A stretch of 51,246 nucleotides of DNA from an uncultured Fibrobacter sp. (lineage in GTDB: Bacteria; Fibrobacterota; Fibrobacteria; Fibrobacterales; Fibrobacteraceae). The stretch spans positions 1-51,246 of the forward strand of contig CAKUTF010000017.1 in the NCBI GenBank assembly GCA_934691725.1, read 5' to 3'. Position numbers and translations under genes: made by a program. Shown here one piece after another: positions 40,295 to 49,423 of the stretch. Position 1 is the first letter of the stretch. The number at the start of each line of letters is the position of its first letter. The notes below the pieces were generated by a model. That model was not told where the DNA came from and did no database searches. It saw only the letters and a list, made by a program, of their open reading frames with translations.

Positions 40295-41416
40295 ATGAAA
40301 TTTCAAATTGAAAAAGCAAAGCTTTTGAGCGCCTTGAACATGGTCATCGGCGCAGTCCCGAACAAGGCGACGATCCAGGTTCTGAACAATTTTGCCGTCC
40401 GGATCGAAGGGAACGCCCTCGAAATCAGCGCGACGGACCTCGACTTGGGGATCCGCGTGAAGCTCGATGTGCAAGGAGAATCCGACGGCGCGGTTGTCGT
40501 AAACGCCCACAAGATTCTCGACCTCGTAAAGAGCCTCATCGATCCGAAAATCGTGAACCTGACCGTCGAAGTTGTCGATTACCTGGTGACCGTGCGCTGG
40601 AGCGAACGCGGCAAGGCTTCGATTACGGGATTCGATATTAGCGACTTTCCGCCGCTTCCGGATGTGGCGGACGGCGGAGCGTTCCAGCTGGGCAAGAGCG
40701 AACTGGAATTCCTCGCCGGCAAGACGCTTTTCGCCGTATCGACGGACCAGACGCGGATGAGCCTGAACGGAGTCTTTGTCGAAGCGAAGGACGGAAAGCT
40801 CATCATGGTCGCAACGGACGGGCATCGTCTGGGAAAAGCTTTCATCGAACTGGAAAATTCCACGCTCGGAAAAGGCGTAATCGTTCCACCGAAAGCTATC
40901 CAGTATGCGCTGAAGAGCGTTTCGGGCGAAGCGGTCATTGAAGTTCGGATTTCGGACACATACGTCCTTTTTGCAAGCGAAGGCGTACAGATTATTTCGA
41001 AGCTCATCGAAGGTCCGTATCCGAAGTACGAGGCGGTTATCCCGGTGAAATTCGAACGTTCGGTCCAGGTGAACCGTGCGGACTTTTTCAACAAGATTAC
41101 GACGGTCATTTCGATGGCGAACGCTCGGACGAGAATGATCCGGCTCCAGCTAGACGGAAACCAGATGGAACTTTCCGCAAACGATCCGAATGTCGGCGGT
41201 GATTCGACGGAAGCGCTTTCCGTTTCGCACGAAGGCGAAGGCGTTTTCTGCATCGGGTTCAACGGACTTTACCTTCTCGAAGTCCTCAAGCTCTGCCAAA
41301 GCGATGAAGTCGTCCTCAAGATGAACGGCCCTATCAGCGCCTGCGTCATCGAACCGGTCGGTTCCGACATCAACAGCATGTTCCTCCTGATGCCGTTGCG
41401 CCTCCAGGAAGAATAG
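40295..41416 (+). CDS. dnaN: DNA polymerase III sliding clamp (beta subunit)
   Basis: A 373-residue processivity clamp made of three similar domains. It begins MKFQIEKAKLLSALNMVIGA and ends in INSMFLLMPLRL, both typical of DnaN, with FDISDFPPLP and LIMVATDGHRLG between. The length is normal. dnaA is not adjacent here; the neighbour is a 48-residue membrane protein. A strong terminator follows. Confidence 0.97.
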   Translation: MKFQIEKAKLLSALNMVIGAVPNKATIQVLNNFAVRIEGNALEISATDLDLGIRVKLDVQGESDGAVVVNAHKILDLVKSLIDPKIVNLTVEVVDYLVTVRWSERGKASITGFDISDFPPLPDVADGGAFQLGKSELEFLAGKTLFAVSTDQTRMSLNGVFVEAKDGKLIMVATDGHRLGKAFIELENSTLGKGVIVPPKAIQYALKSVSGEAVIEVRISDTYVLFASEGVQIISKLIEGPYPKYEAVIPVKFERSVQVNRADFFNKITTVISMANARTRMIRLQLDGNQMELSANDPNVGGDSTEALSVSHEGEGVFCIGFNGLYLLEVLKLCQSDEVVLKMNGPISACVIEPVGSDINSMFLLMPLRLQEE

Positions 41417-41437
41417 TTTTTTCCTTTGTGTCAATGG

Positions 41438-41463
41438 GCGACGGAATCTCCGTCGCTTTTTTT
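41438..41463 (+). terminator. Rho-independent terminator after dnaN
   Basis: Stem GCGACGGA / TCCGTCGC (41438-41445 and 41449-41456) with loop ATC and seven T residues. It separates dnaN from the convergent OLD-family gene. Confidence 0.94.
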
Positions 41464-41474
41464 GTATGGAATCT

Positions 41475-43250
41475 TCAGGATTCCGCTTCGCGGGAGCCGG
41501 CGACAATCCAGTCGCAAAGCCTTTTGATATCATCGTAATCCGGCAAGAAACGGTGCGGGTCTTCGTGGTGGACGCGTTCCACGAACTGGTGCCAGGAGCG
41601 TTCGTTCTTGCCTTCTAGGCCCAGATGCTGTTCGATTGCCCCGCGTTCCCAGACCCAGATTCCCTCGGCGGCGAGCTTCTGGTGGATGCGGTGGAGCGGT
41701 TCACGGGCTTCGGGCATCCGCGCCATCATGACATAGGCTTCGCTAGCGGGAATTCTCGATTTTTTGCTGACCGGGATGCTGTGGACAAGGCGGACATGTT
41801 CCTGCAGGGCAAGTTCCCGAAACAGCGATTTGCAGAATTCGACATCGGGGTCGTCTTTTGCAAGAAAACCGTCCTGGTGGGCGTTGTTGAATGCGTAATC
41901 GAGATCGACGATCGCTCGGACAGGCAAATCCATCGCGGAGAGGACCTGCATGCTTTTCCGCGTATTGCTGACGCCTCCCTGGTGCACGAGCGCACAGCGA
42001 ATCAGCGCAAAGGAAAGCCCTGTCATCTTTTCAAAGAGCGTCGGAAGGACCCGCCATTCCGTTTTGCCCTCTGTCAAGAGAACGTAATCGGCAAACAGAA
42101 GTTCGTTGGAATTGGAAAGCGAAAAGAGCATCTGGAGCTGCGACTGCGCATCGGTTATGACCGAGTGGACAGCGTCTTCCATTCGGCGCCGCATGAACGT
42201 GCCGCGGGCCTTATTTTTCCGAATGAGAAGCGATGTGCTCACGTCTTCGCTGGTGACCATCTGGGCGGAATGCGTTGCAAAGACGACCTGGTAGCCTTCG
42301 TGCGAGAGGTTCTTCAAGGCGACGCGCACAAGTTCCACCGCTTGCGGATGCAGGTAAAGTTCGGGCGAATCGATTAAGAGAAGCGTCCGGCTGAAATGGT
42401 AGTTGTGATGATGCTTCTTGACTTCATCGAGGTAACGGACAAGCGCCATCTGGATGGCGCGTTTGGAGCCGGCCCCCATAGCGCGGATGTTCCGTTCGAA
42501 ACCGTCGTCTTCGTCGAGAACGGTCAGCTTGGCCGTGGAAAGAAACGTGTGGAGCGTCGGAGAAGGAATATCCAGATGAACGTTTACCGAAGGGAAAAGC
42601 GGGCGGAGCTTTTGGTTGATACCGCGTTCGAAAAGGTCCAGTTCCTCGGCGCGGGAATCGCTCCCGGCATCCAGCAGGTTGGTGAATTTTTGAATCAGCT
42701 CGTTGAACTCCTTGCCGAGCCTTCTTTCAAGCGGGCTGAAAATTTCGTCCAAAAGTTTTGCAAAAGCCTTGTCGCCTTCAAAATCCCAGATTTGAATCGG
42801 CGGCGGAAAAATTCGGGAAAAGACGTTTTCGAATCCGAGCGGAACCTTGACCCATTCGCCCTTGCCGCCATCGCCGTTCCAGTCGAGCGCCCAGAATTCC
42901 ACATCGGAAACATTTTCGCCAGGGAGTTTCTGGAATCTCTGCACGCGAATTTTCCCGTTCCTCAGAAAAGGCTTCAACAGGGCCGCCTCATCGGGGGCGA
43001 GCTTTTCGAGAACCGAATCGGAAATTCCGCCGAAAAGTCCCTCCACTTCGACGGGCTGGTTCGGGTCGTCAAAATAGGAATTGTCGAGCGTCGAACGGAA
43101 AAGCAGCCAGCGGATACCCATGAGGATGTTCGTTTTGCCCGCGTTGTTGTAGCCGATGAGGGCGGTGAAATCGCTGAGCGGAAAGGTTTCTTCGCGAATG
43201 GAGCGGAGGTTGCGGATTGAGATGGATATCAGTCGAAGCGATTCTTGCAT
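41475..43250 (-). CDS. OLD-family ATP-dependent nuclease (ATPase + TOPRIM)
   Basis: A 591-residue protein with an SMC/RecF-like ATPase head and a TOPRIM domain. Walker A GYNNAGKT (33-40), Walker B LLLIDSPELYLHP, and D-loop/H region FATHSAQMV are present. The TOPRIM part has VLLTEGKTEWRVLP (E) and IVDLDYAF (DxD). OLD proteins are DNA nucleases, some used in phage defence (e.g. GajA). No UvrD-like helicase partner is next to it, so it is a stand-alone (class 1-like) OLD. The Walker B carries Ser where relatives often have Glu (DSPE vs DEPE). Confidence 0.88.
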   Translation of the reverse strand: MQESLRLISISIRNLRSIREETFPLSDFTALIGYNNAGKTNILMGIRWLLFRSTLDNSYFDDPNQPVEVEGLFGGISDSVLEKLAPDEAALLKPFLRNGKIRVQRFQKLPGENVSDVEFWALDWNGDGGKGEWVKVPLGFENVFSRIFPPPIQIWDFEGDKAFAKLLDEIFSPLERRLGKEFNELIQKFTNLLDAGSDSRAEELDLFERGINQKLRPLFPSVNVHLDIPSPTLHTFLSTAKLTVLDEDDGFERNIRAMGAGSKRAIQMALVRYLDEVKKHHHNYHFSRTLLLIDSPELYLHPQAVELVRVALKNLSHEGYQVVFATHSAQMVTSEDVSTSLLIRKNKARGTFMRRRMEDAVHSVITDAQSQLQMLFSLSNSNELLFADYVLLTEGKTEWRVLPTLFEKMTGLSFALIRCALVHQGGVSNTRKSMQVLSAMDLPVRAIVDLDYAFNNAHQDGFLAKDDPDVEFCKSLFRELALQEHVRLVHSIPVSKKSRIPASEAYVMMARMPEAREPLHRIHQKLAAEGIWVWERGAIEQHLGLEGKNERSWHQFVERVHHEDPHRFLPDYDDIKRLCDWIVAGSREAES

Positions 43251-43502
43251 ACCCCCAAACTAAATAAAATCGGACGTTCGGGGTATAGGGGATTCAGAAC
43301 TTAGTGGGTAGAACTTAGAGCTTAGAAATAGTGTTCAGTGGTCGGAACCGTGGACATTTAAATTTAGGGACTAGGGATGAGGGAGTAGTCCGCAGACATC
43401 TAGGTTTTTGGGATGCGGGGTTTTCTTTCATGCGAACCGTTTCTGGTAGCACTGTCATTCCCATGCGCACGATGATGTCATTCCCCGGCTTGCTATGCTG
43501 TC

Positions 43503-43526
43503 ATTCTCTTGCTCCGACAAGGGAAT
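43503..43526 (-). repeat. TCAAG-family palindromic repeat, degenerate loop
   Basis: Stem ATTCTCTTG / CAAGGGAAT (one mismatch, read either way) with loop CTCCGA; preceded by the GTC flank of the family. A diverged member. Confidence 0.6.
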
Positions 43527-43530
43527 CTAG

Positions 43531-43553
43531 ATTATCGGGTCAAGCCCGATAAT
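43531..43553 (+). repeat. TCAAG-loop palindromic repeat
   Basis: Stem ATTATCGGG / CCCGATAAT around TCAAG, followed by GACA. Both sides of the stem differ from the 23430 copy in a compensating way. Confidence 0.85.
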
Positions 43554-43827
43554 GACAAGTAGAGCTATATGCTGGAGAATGATGTCGAAGAAAAAGTCCT
43601 CTCGGACGCTCCGTGTTCCGCTTAGCGAGTCCCTCTTCCCGCATTTCGCTTCCCATTTTACCTACTGATTCCTGTATCCTGATTTCTCAACTTTCAACTA
43701 AGCACTAAAATCTCAGCTCTAAGTTCTGACAACGGTTCGCTCAGCAGTCTAATCCCTATTCCCTGTTCTCTGACAACTCGCAGTACGCTGAAAAGCACAC
43801 GTCCCTCTTACCGTGTCCCGCTTCCCA

Positions 43828-44487
43828 TTAGTAATCCTGGATATCTTCGAGGACTTCGTTCGGGCCGAGAATAAACAAAATATCGTTTTCCTTCAGTTCG
43901 CAGTCGGCGAGGTTGCCGATGAGAGCCTTGGGCTTGAGCGGGTCGCGGATGGCGATAATCTGGATGCCGTATTTGGATGTGAGCGAAAGTTCCTTGAGCG
44001 TCTTTCCCTTGAACTTGTTCGGGCAGACGATTTCCGCAATGGAATATCCGTCGAGAAACGGCAAGCGGTCAAGCATGTTCGGGTGAGTGAGGCGCTCCGC
44101 AAGCGAAATCGCCATGTCGCGTTCCGGCTGGAAAATATCCGAGACGCCGAACCTTTCGAGAATCGACGTGTGCTGCGAACTCGAACTTTTCGCGATGATA
44201 TTCTTGACTCCCAGTTCCTTCAAATTAAGAATCGTGAGCAGCGAGGCTTCGATGTCCGCGCCGATGCAGCAGATAACGGCATCGACCTTTGCGACGGGAA
44301 GCGCTGCCAGTTGCTGTTTGCGGGTTGCGTCGGCGACGACCGCCTGCGCCACGTTCGGTGTGATGTCCTGGACTTTTTCGGGCGTATTATCGACGGCGAG
44401 AACTTCGCTTCCGAGGCTTGTCAGATGGTTTGCGAGAAAGATTCCCGTGTTTCCTAGTCCGATGACGACAAACTGTTTCTTGGCCAT
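43828..44487 (-). CDS. ktrA: KtrA/TrkA-type potassium channel regulatory subunit
   Basis: A 219-residue RCK protein gating a Ktr-type potassium channel. The N-terminal Rossmann domain has VVIGLGNTGIFLANHL (GxGxxG) and the acidic VLAVDN; the C-terminal RCK_C part runs from about 140 (FKGKTLKELSLTSKYGI to NDILFILGP). It lies 3 bp after the KtrB/TrkH gene, forming an operon. Confidence 0.93.
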   Translation of the reverse strand: MAKKQFVVIGLGNTGIFLANHLTSLGSEVLAVDNTPEKVQDITPNVAQAVVADATRKQQLAALPVAKVDAVICCIGADIEASLLTILNLKELGVKNIIAKSSSSQHTSILERFGVSDIFQPERDMAISLAERLTHPNMLDRLPFLDGYSIAEIVCPNKFKGKTLKELSLTSKYGIQIIAIRDPLKPKALIGNLADCELKENDILFILGPNEVLEDIQDY

Positions 44488-44490
44488 TTG

Positions 44491-45882
44491 TTAACCCACC
44501 ATGATGTCTTCTTCCGCATACCAGGCACCGCCTTCTTTTTTCTTGACTACTGCGGAAATCAGGAAAAGGGCGCCCATACGACCGACAAACATAAAGATAC
44601 AAAGAAAGATTCTTCCAAACGCGGAAAGTTCCTGGGAGAGTCCGAGCGAAAGTCCGCATGTGGAAAGCGCGCTGGTGACTTCAAAAAATACGCGCAAAAA
44701 ATGGGATTCCGACGCCCCGAACGCCTTGCCCGAAAACTCGGTAAAGAGAAGGACAAGCGTCCCGACTAGTGCGAGAATAACATAGACGATAAAAATCCGG
44801 ACAGCCTTACCGACCGTTTCCTCGGGGATGGTTCTGCCCATCACCTGCGTCCGTTCGCGTCCGAGAAGACGGTTGAATCCGAGCAGCGCGATGACCGCCG
44901 CCGTTGTCGTTTTCAGACCGCCGCCGCAACTGCCGGGGCTCGCCCCGATGAACATGGCGACGATGACGATAATCATGCTGGTCTCTCGAAGCGACAACGG
45001 ATCGATGGTGTTGAATCCCGCGGTCCGGGATGCGATGGAGATGAACGCCGCGGACAAAAATTTCTCGGCGATGTTCTGGTCGCCAAGGGCTCCGTTCCAT
45101 TCGATGGCGAGGACGCTCGACATTTCGACAAGGACTATGACAAGCGTCGCAAGGAGAGCGATTTTCGTGTGGAGCGAAATTTTCTGGATGGTGCGGGTCT
45201 TGAAATCAAAAAGATTCTTGATTTCTGACATGGAAAGAAACCCGAGGCTTCCCGAAAGGACCAGCAGAATGATAACGGGACAGACGACCGGGTTGAACTG
45301 GAAACGCACCAGCGAATCGGCGAATGGCGAAAATCCCGCGTTGCAGAATGCGCTCACCGCATGAAACACCGAATAGAGAATCCGTTCGCCAAGCGGAAGA
45401 CTTTCAAACTGCGTGAAGAGGGCGGTCGCTCCGAGGCCTTCGAGAACAACGGTGAACGGCAAGACCGCGGCGAGAATCTTTTTCGGGTCGATGTTTCCCT
45501 CGGTCGTAAATCCCGACTTGAAAATCGCCTGCTGGTTAAAGCCCGGACGCATTCCCGAAAGCAGGAGAATCGCCGTCGAAAACGTCATGATGCCAAGTCC
45601 GCCAATTTGAATCAGCGCAGCGAGAATCCAGAGTCCCGCATGGGTAAAGGTCGCTCCGACATCTATCACGGAAAGTCCCGTGACGCAGACTGCGGACGTC
45701 GCCGTAAAGAACGCGTCGATGACCGAAAGTTCCTTTTGCAGCGAAAAGGGACACTTGAGAAGAACCGTTCCGAGAACGATAAGAACCGCATAGCCTTCAA
45801 CGAGGAAAAGCATCGGATTCGAAGTCTTCTTCTTGATGACCGACTTCGCTGTCGGAATATCCTTGTAACGGGAAAGCAGCAT
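44491..45882 (-). CDS. ktrB: KtrB/TrkH-type potassium transporter
   Basis: A 463-residue membrane protein of the Trk/Ktr/HKT superfamily. The four filter loops are visible: SAVCVTGLSV, SAFCNAGFSP, SRTAGFNTID and SALSTCGLSL, each with the key glycine. The length suits KtrB. It is paired with ktrA. ATG 45882 is used; a GTG at 45885 is possible. Only about 30 bp separate it from the divergent BASS-family gene, so promoters must be compact or overlap the coding ends. Confidence 0.94.
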   Translation of the reverse strand: MLLSRYKDIPTAKSVIKKKTSNPMLFLVEGYAVLIVLGTVLLKCPFSLQKELSVIDAFFTATSAVCVTGLSVIDVGATFTHAGLWILAALIQIGGLGIMTFSTAILLLSGMRPGFNQQAIFKSGFTTEGNIDPKKILAAVLPFTVVLEGLGATALFTQFESLPLGERILYSVFHAVSAFCNAGFSPFADSLVRFQFNPVVCPVIILLVLSGSLGFLSMSEIKNLFDFKTRTIQKISLHTKIALLATLVIVLVEMSSVLAIEWNGALGDQNIAEKFLSAAFISIASRTAGFNTIDPLSLRETSMIIVIVAMFIGASPGSCGGGLKTTTAAVIALLGFNRLLGRERTQVMGRTIPEETVGKAVRIFIVYVILALVGTLVLLFTEFSGKAFGASESHFLRVFFEVTSALSTCGLSLGLSQELSAFGRIFLCIFMFVGRMGALFLISAVVKKKEGGAWYAEEDIMVG

Positions 45883-45913
45883 CACGCCCCAATTTACTAA
45901 CTTTCGCTCCGCT

Positions 45914-46831
45914 ATGGTAAAATTACGCTCTGTTCTGATGCCGCTTGCGATTCTTCTCGGAATTTTACTTCCGCAGGCGCACGTACTTTCGCCGCTGATG
46001 CCGTTCTTTATCGGACTGATGATGGCGCTGACTTTCGTGTCGAAGGTCCCGCCGCAGGAACACGGCTACACGTTTAAAATCGAAGTGCGCGCCCTCTTGA
46101 TGGGCCTTCTCCTCTGCGGAGTTCTGCTCGGGATGGAAAAGGCTTTCGGGCTTTCCCGGGCAATCGTTCTCGGCGGCATGCTTATCTGCCTCTGCCCACC
46201 GGCCAACGCCGCACCCGTGATGGCGACGCTTCTCGGCGGAAATCCGATTCTCGCGCTCAAGATTTTCCTCGTCGGAAGCGTCATCGCGTGCTTCTCGATT
46301 CCCCTCGTTTTCGGCTACTTCTGTCCGCCGCCAGCCGGGATGGAACATCTTGACGTGATGGGACTATCAAAAGCGATTTTTAATTCCATCCAGCCGATTA
46401 TCACGATTCCGCTAGCAATTGCGCTCGGCCTCCGGAACTTTTACCCGGAGGTCGCCGACAAGATTGCAAAGCTCCAGAAATACACGATGTTCATCTGGAT
46501 TTTCAACGTTTTCATCTTGCTTTCCAAGGCAAGCTTTGACGTGCGCGCGATGGGCGTAAAGAAGCTCTGGGAAGCTGGCGATTTCCAGGCAACCGCTTTG
46601 GTTTCGCTTGCGCTATGTCTGCTGCTTTTCTTTTTGGGATGGCTCTGCGAACGGAAATCTCACCCGATCGAAGGCTCGCAGAGCATGGGCCAGAAAAACA
46701 CGATGCTCGTCATCTGGATTGCCCAGCTCTATGCGGGTCCCGTGGCTGCGCTCTGCCCGACATTTTACGTCGTGTGGCAAAACCTGGTTCTGAGCTGGAT
46801 GAGCCGCGGCAAGAAAAAGCCTAATCCTTGA
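45914..46831 (+). CDS. BASS/SBF-family transporter (bile acid:sodium symporter-like)
   Basis: A 305-residue polytopic membrane protein. It has the SBF-family pattern: CPPANAAPVMATLLGGNPIL, a discontinuous-helix-type segment, and near the C-terminus GSQSMGQKNTMLVIWIAQL. Members carry organic anions, pantoate, thiazoles or arsenite with sodium or protons. The substrate is not predictable. It overlaps by 11 bp the 3' end of the convergent FISUMP gene. Confidence 0.78.
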   Translation: MVKLRSVLMPLAILLGILLPQAHVLSPLMPFFIGLMMALTFVSKVPPQEHGYTFKIEVRALLMGLLLCGVLLGMEKAFGLSRAIVLGGMLICLCPPANAAPVMATLLGGNPILALKIFLVGSVIACFSIPLVFGYFCPPPAGMEHLDVMGLSKAIFNSIQPIITIPLAIALGLRNFYPEVADKIAKLQKYTMFIWIFNVFILLSKASFDVRAMGVKKLWEAGDFQATALVSLALCLLLFFLGWLCERKSHPIEGSQSMGQKNTMLVIWIAQLYAGPVAALCPTFYVVWQNLVLSWMSRGKKKPNP

Positions 46832-48164
46832 TGCAGCGGACGGAATTGGCATCTGTTTTTCTAAAATCATTTATACCTGTATTGGTTGCACCGTCATAAA
46901 ACATTGTACCATAAACCCACGCAGCAGCTTCCATCGTGGCACTTAAAAATGTTGAAGAATAAGAAATGTTTCTAAAAGATGCATTATTAGAAAAAATGAA
47001 CCGTCCTCCTGCAGGGAGCACTCCGAATCCAAAAGAATTCGAACCATCCCAATCGCTTGCTGATTTCAGCGCATATCCCACGGAATCCCAAGTGCCGATT
47101 TCCTCTTTGACAAAACTTATCAAAGCCATCCATTCCGTCGAATCCGGCAAGTGCCAGCCTTCCATGCAAGCTCCGCGGACAGGATACTTCGGGGAACAAT
47201 CTGCACCATTACCGCAACCGAAACCTGCGCTGTCGCCGAGAGCCGCGGCCGAGTCCATCGACGCCGACCAGAGATAGAGCCTACCATACTTTTCGCAGTA
47301 TTCCGCCGAGTCGTTGTAGCAGAAACTCGAAGAATCTCCGCCTACGGTTTTCCAGGAATAGTTATAATTCAAATTCTCAGCCATCCAGGTTTGCGTGCCG
47401 ATTTGAATCGTCTTATAAACTTGGCTGTCGCGGGCATCGGAGACTAGTCCGTAAACGAATTCGCCATCGCAGGTTTCGTTTTGCGGATCATAGGACTTTC
47501 CGTTGCACAAAGCGTAGAGCGAATCGCCGACGCAAAAAGTTTCCTTCGGGCTGTAAAATTTTCCACCGCAGAATGAATAGACGGAATCCGCGTAGCAAAG
47601 CTGGGAATCGGGATCGTAATACGAATCTCCGCAAACCGCTTTGTACAAAGTAACCGTGTCCTTTCCACAAATCTGCGTAAAGGAACCGTCTCCATTGTCG
47701 GTCGTGGAACAGCCCTTTCCGTCAAGTCCATTTTGAAGAATTCCCACGGTATCGCTTCCGCAGACGACGGCAAAATTTTCCGATTTTTCGATTTTGGAAA
47801 TCGTACACGAATTGCCGTCAGCGCCTTTTTCTCCGTCCTTTCCGTTGGAGACGACGCCGACCGAATCTTCCCCGCAGACGATTTTATAGCCCGAGCTGTC
47901 AGCGAGAATTTCCGTCGAACACGATTTTCTCGCGTCGGAAACATTTTGCCATGCAGAGTCAGCGCACACAAAAACCGCATTTTCTTTTGACGCGAACTTC
48001 ATTTCGCCGGATATTTCCTTGGTGCATTTGCCGAGCGAGTCCGCGGAAGCCACAACTTCGAGCCCAGAGGTTTCTTTCGTTACGTTTGTCACATCGTCTC
48101 CGCAAGCGGCGAAGAAAGATGTCGATGTAAAAAGTCCGCACAAGGAATATTTGAAAATTTTCAT
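46821..48164 (-). CDS. FISUMP-domain lipoprotein 1
   Basis: A 447-residue secreted lipoprotein with lipobox FFAAC followed by GDDVTNVTKETSG. The middle contains a Gly-rich collagen-like patch (NGKDGEKGADGNSC) and cysteine-flanked segments (CNGKSYDPQNETC). The last about 200 residues are the Fibrobacter major paralogous domain: TWMAENLNYNYSW, FCYNDSAEYCEKYGRLYLWS, GWHLPDSTEWMAL, and VRCIKD at the end. ATG 48164 follows AAGGAAA. First of three tandem paralogues; surface role unknown, possibly adhesion. Confidence 0.9.
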   Translation of the reverse strand: MKIFKYSLCGLFTSTSFFAACGDDVTNVTKETSGLEVVASADSLGKCTKEISGEMKFASKENAVFVCADSAWQNVSDARKSCSTEILADSSGYKIVCGEDSVGVVSNGKDGEKGADGNSCTISKIEKSENFAVVCGSDTVGILQNGLDGKGCSTTDNGDGSFTQICGKDTVTLYKAVCGDSYYDPDSQLCYADSVYSFCGGKFYSPKETFCVGDSLYALCNGKSYDPQNETCDGEFVYGLVSDARDSQVYKTIQIGTQTWMAENLNYNYSWKTVGGDSSSFCYNDSAEYCEKYGRLYLWSASMDSAAALGDSAGFGCGNGADCSPKYPVRGACMEGWHLPDSTEWMALISFVKEEIGTWDSVGYALKSASDWDGSNSFGFGVLPAGGRFIFSNNASFRNISYSSTFLSATMEAAAWVYGTMFYDGATNTGINDFRKTDANSVRCIKD

Positions 48165-48256
48165 CGGTATTTCCTTTTGAAGGTTGGGTAAAAATTTTAG
48201 AGCGTCAATCCGCAGTACTGTTTCCTGATTCCTGTTAACTTTCAACTAAGCTCTGG
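48165..48256. repeat. spacer with repeated words between FISUMP genes 1 and 2
   Basis: Contains TTAACTTTCAACTAAGCTCT immediately before the downstream gene's stop; the same word is repeated in the spacer at 49500 and in the mosaic repeat at 43690. No gene. Confidence 0.6.
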
Positions 48257-49423
48257 CTAATCCTTGACGCATCGCACGGAGCGGGCTTCTTTCTTGGATG
48301 GACTTTCCCGGGAAACGCGCGTGTTGTGTGCGTATTGCACGACACTTTTAGCGCTCAGTTCGTCAATTTCTGTCGGGGTCCAGAAGAACGCTGTCCTGCC
48401 GAATCCTGTAAACGAACCGCTTGAATCGCGCTTTCCAGCGGGCAATATTCCAAACCCGAACTTATCGGAGCCGTAGCCATAAGGCTTGCCGTCTTCTTCC
48501 CAAGCGTCTTCGGATTTCAAGGCATAGCCGACATTGTCCACTCCGCCTATTTTTTCGGCGACGAATTTTTCAAGTTTGTTCCAGTCGGCGGTGTCGGAGG
48601 TGCGCCAGCCTTCCGGGCAAACTTCCAAGGCGGCTTCCCACTTGTAGAGGCGACCGAACTTTTCGCAGTTTTCGATGTTTCCATCGTAGCAAAAACTCGA
48701 AGAATCTCCCGGGACGGCATAATCGAGATTCTTTGCCATCCAAGTCTGTTCGCCAAGCGTGATGAATGCGTATAGACTCCCGTCACGGGCATCGCAGACC
48801 GTATTTTCGATGTCGTAGGATTTTCCGCCGCAGCGTGAAACGATGGAATCCGCCACACAGAAGCTCTTGTTCAGGTCGATGGGTTCTCCGCCGCAAAAAG
48901 CCTTATACAGCACGATGGAATCGCCTCCGCAGATTTGCGTGACCGAACCGTCGCCGTTATCGGAAAAGCGACAATCTTCTCCGTCGAAATTTGCCCGAAG
49001 CGTTCCCACGGTATCGTTTCCGCACACGACCAGATATTCGTCCGATTTCAGCACTTTCGATACCGTGCAGGATTCGCCCTTGTTCCCCTTTGCGCCATCC
49101 TTTCCGTCGAAGATGACGCCGACCGAGTCCTCTCCGCAGACGATTTTGTAGCCCGAGTTATCCTTGAGCGATTCCGCAAAGCATGAAGTCTTTGCGGAAA
49201 GGCTTTGCCAAATAGAATCCGCGCAGACATAGACAGCGTTTTCTTTCGAAACGAACTTCATCTCGCCGGAGATTTCTTCGGTGCATTTTCCGAGCGAATC
49301 CGCCGATGCCACAACTTCGAGCCCAGAGGTTTCTTTCGTTACGTTTGTCACATCGTCACCGCAGGCGGTAAAAAGAATCGCTAGCGAAGAAAGTCCAAGC
49401 AGGGGATATTTGAACGTTCTCAT
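48257..49423 (-). CDS. FISUMP-domain lipoprotein 2
   Basis: A 388-residue paralogue with lipobox ILFTAC and the shared N-terminal block (GDDVTNVTKETSGLEVVASA). It carries a shorter cysteine-repeat part (CGGKSYDIENTVC) and then the FISUMP domain: TWMAKNLDYAVPGDSSSFCY, ENCEKFGRLYKWEAA, CPEGWRTSDTADWNKL, ending VRCVKD. ATG 49423 (MRTFKYPL) is used because the signal peptide starts there. AGAGAAAT precedes it. Confidence 0.9.
   Translation of the reverse strand: MRTFKYPLLGLSSLAILFTACGDDVTNVTKETSGLEVVASADSLGKCTEEISGEMKFVSKENAVYVCADSIWQSLSAKTSCFAESLKDNSGYKIVCGEDSVGVIFDGKDGAKGNKGESCTVSKVLKSDEYLVVCGNDTVGTLRANFDGEDCRFSDNGDGSVTQICGGDSIVLYKAFCGGEPIDLNKSFCVADSIVSRCGGKSYDIENTVCDARDGSLYAFITLGEQTWMAKNLDYAVPGDSSSFCYDGNIENCEKFGRLYKWEAALEVCPEGWRTSDTADWNKLEKFVAEKIGGVDNVGYALKSEDAWEEDGKPYGYGSDKFGFGILPAGKRDSSGSFTGFGRTAFFWTPTEIDELSAKSVVQYAHNTRVSRESPSKKEARSVRCVKD

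Larger units (their letters stand above)
43251..43827. repeat. intergenic mosaic repeat, copy D
   Basis: No gene is seen in these 577 bp. Words shared with the other copies: GACATTTAAATTTAGGGACT, a G-run block that has lost its last run, GTCCGCAGACATCTAGG, GGATGCGGGG, GTCATTCCC, and CAACTTTCAACTAAGCACTA, the last also found between the FISUMP genes. Two TCAAG-family hairpins lie inside. Confidence 0.8.

Noticed and set aside
41475..43250. Gabija-type defence operon
   Set aside because: The OLD-like protein is present but no UvrD/GajB-type helicase gene lies on either side.
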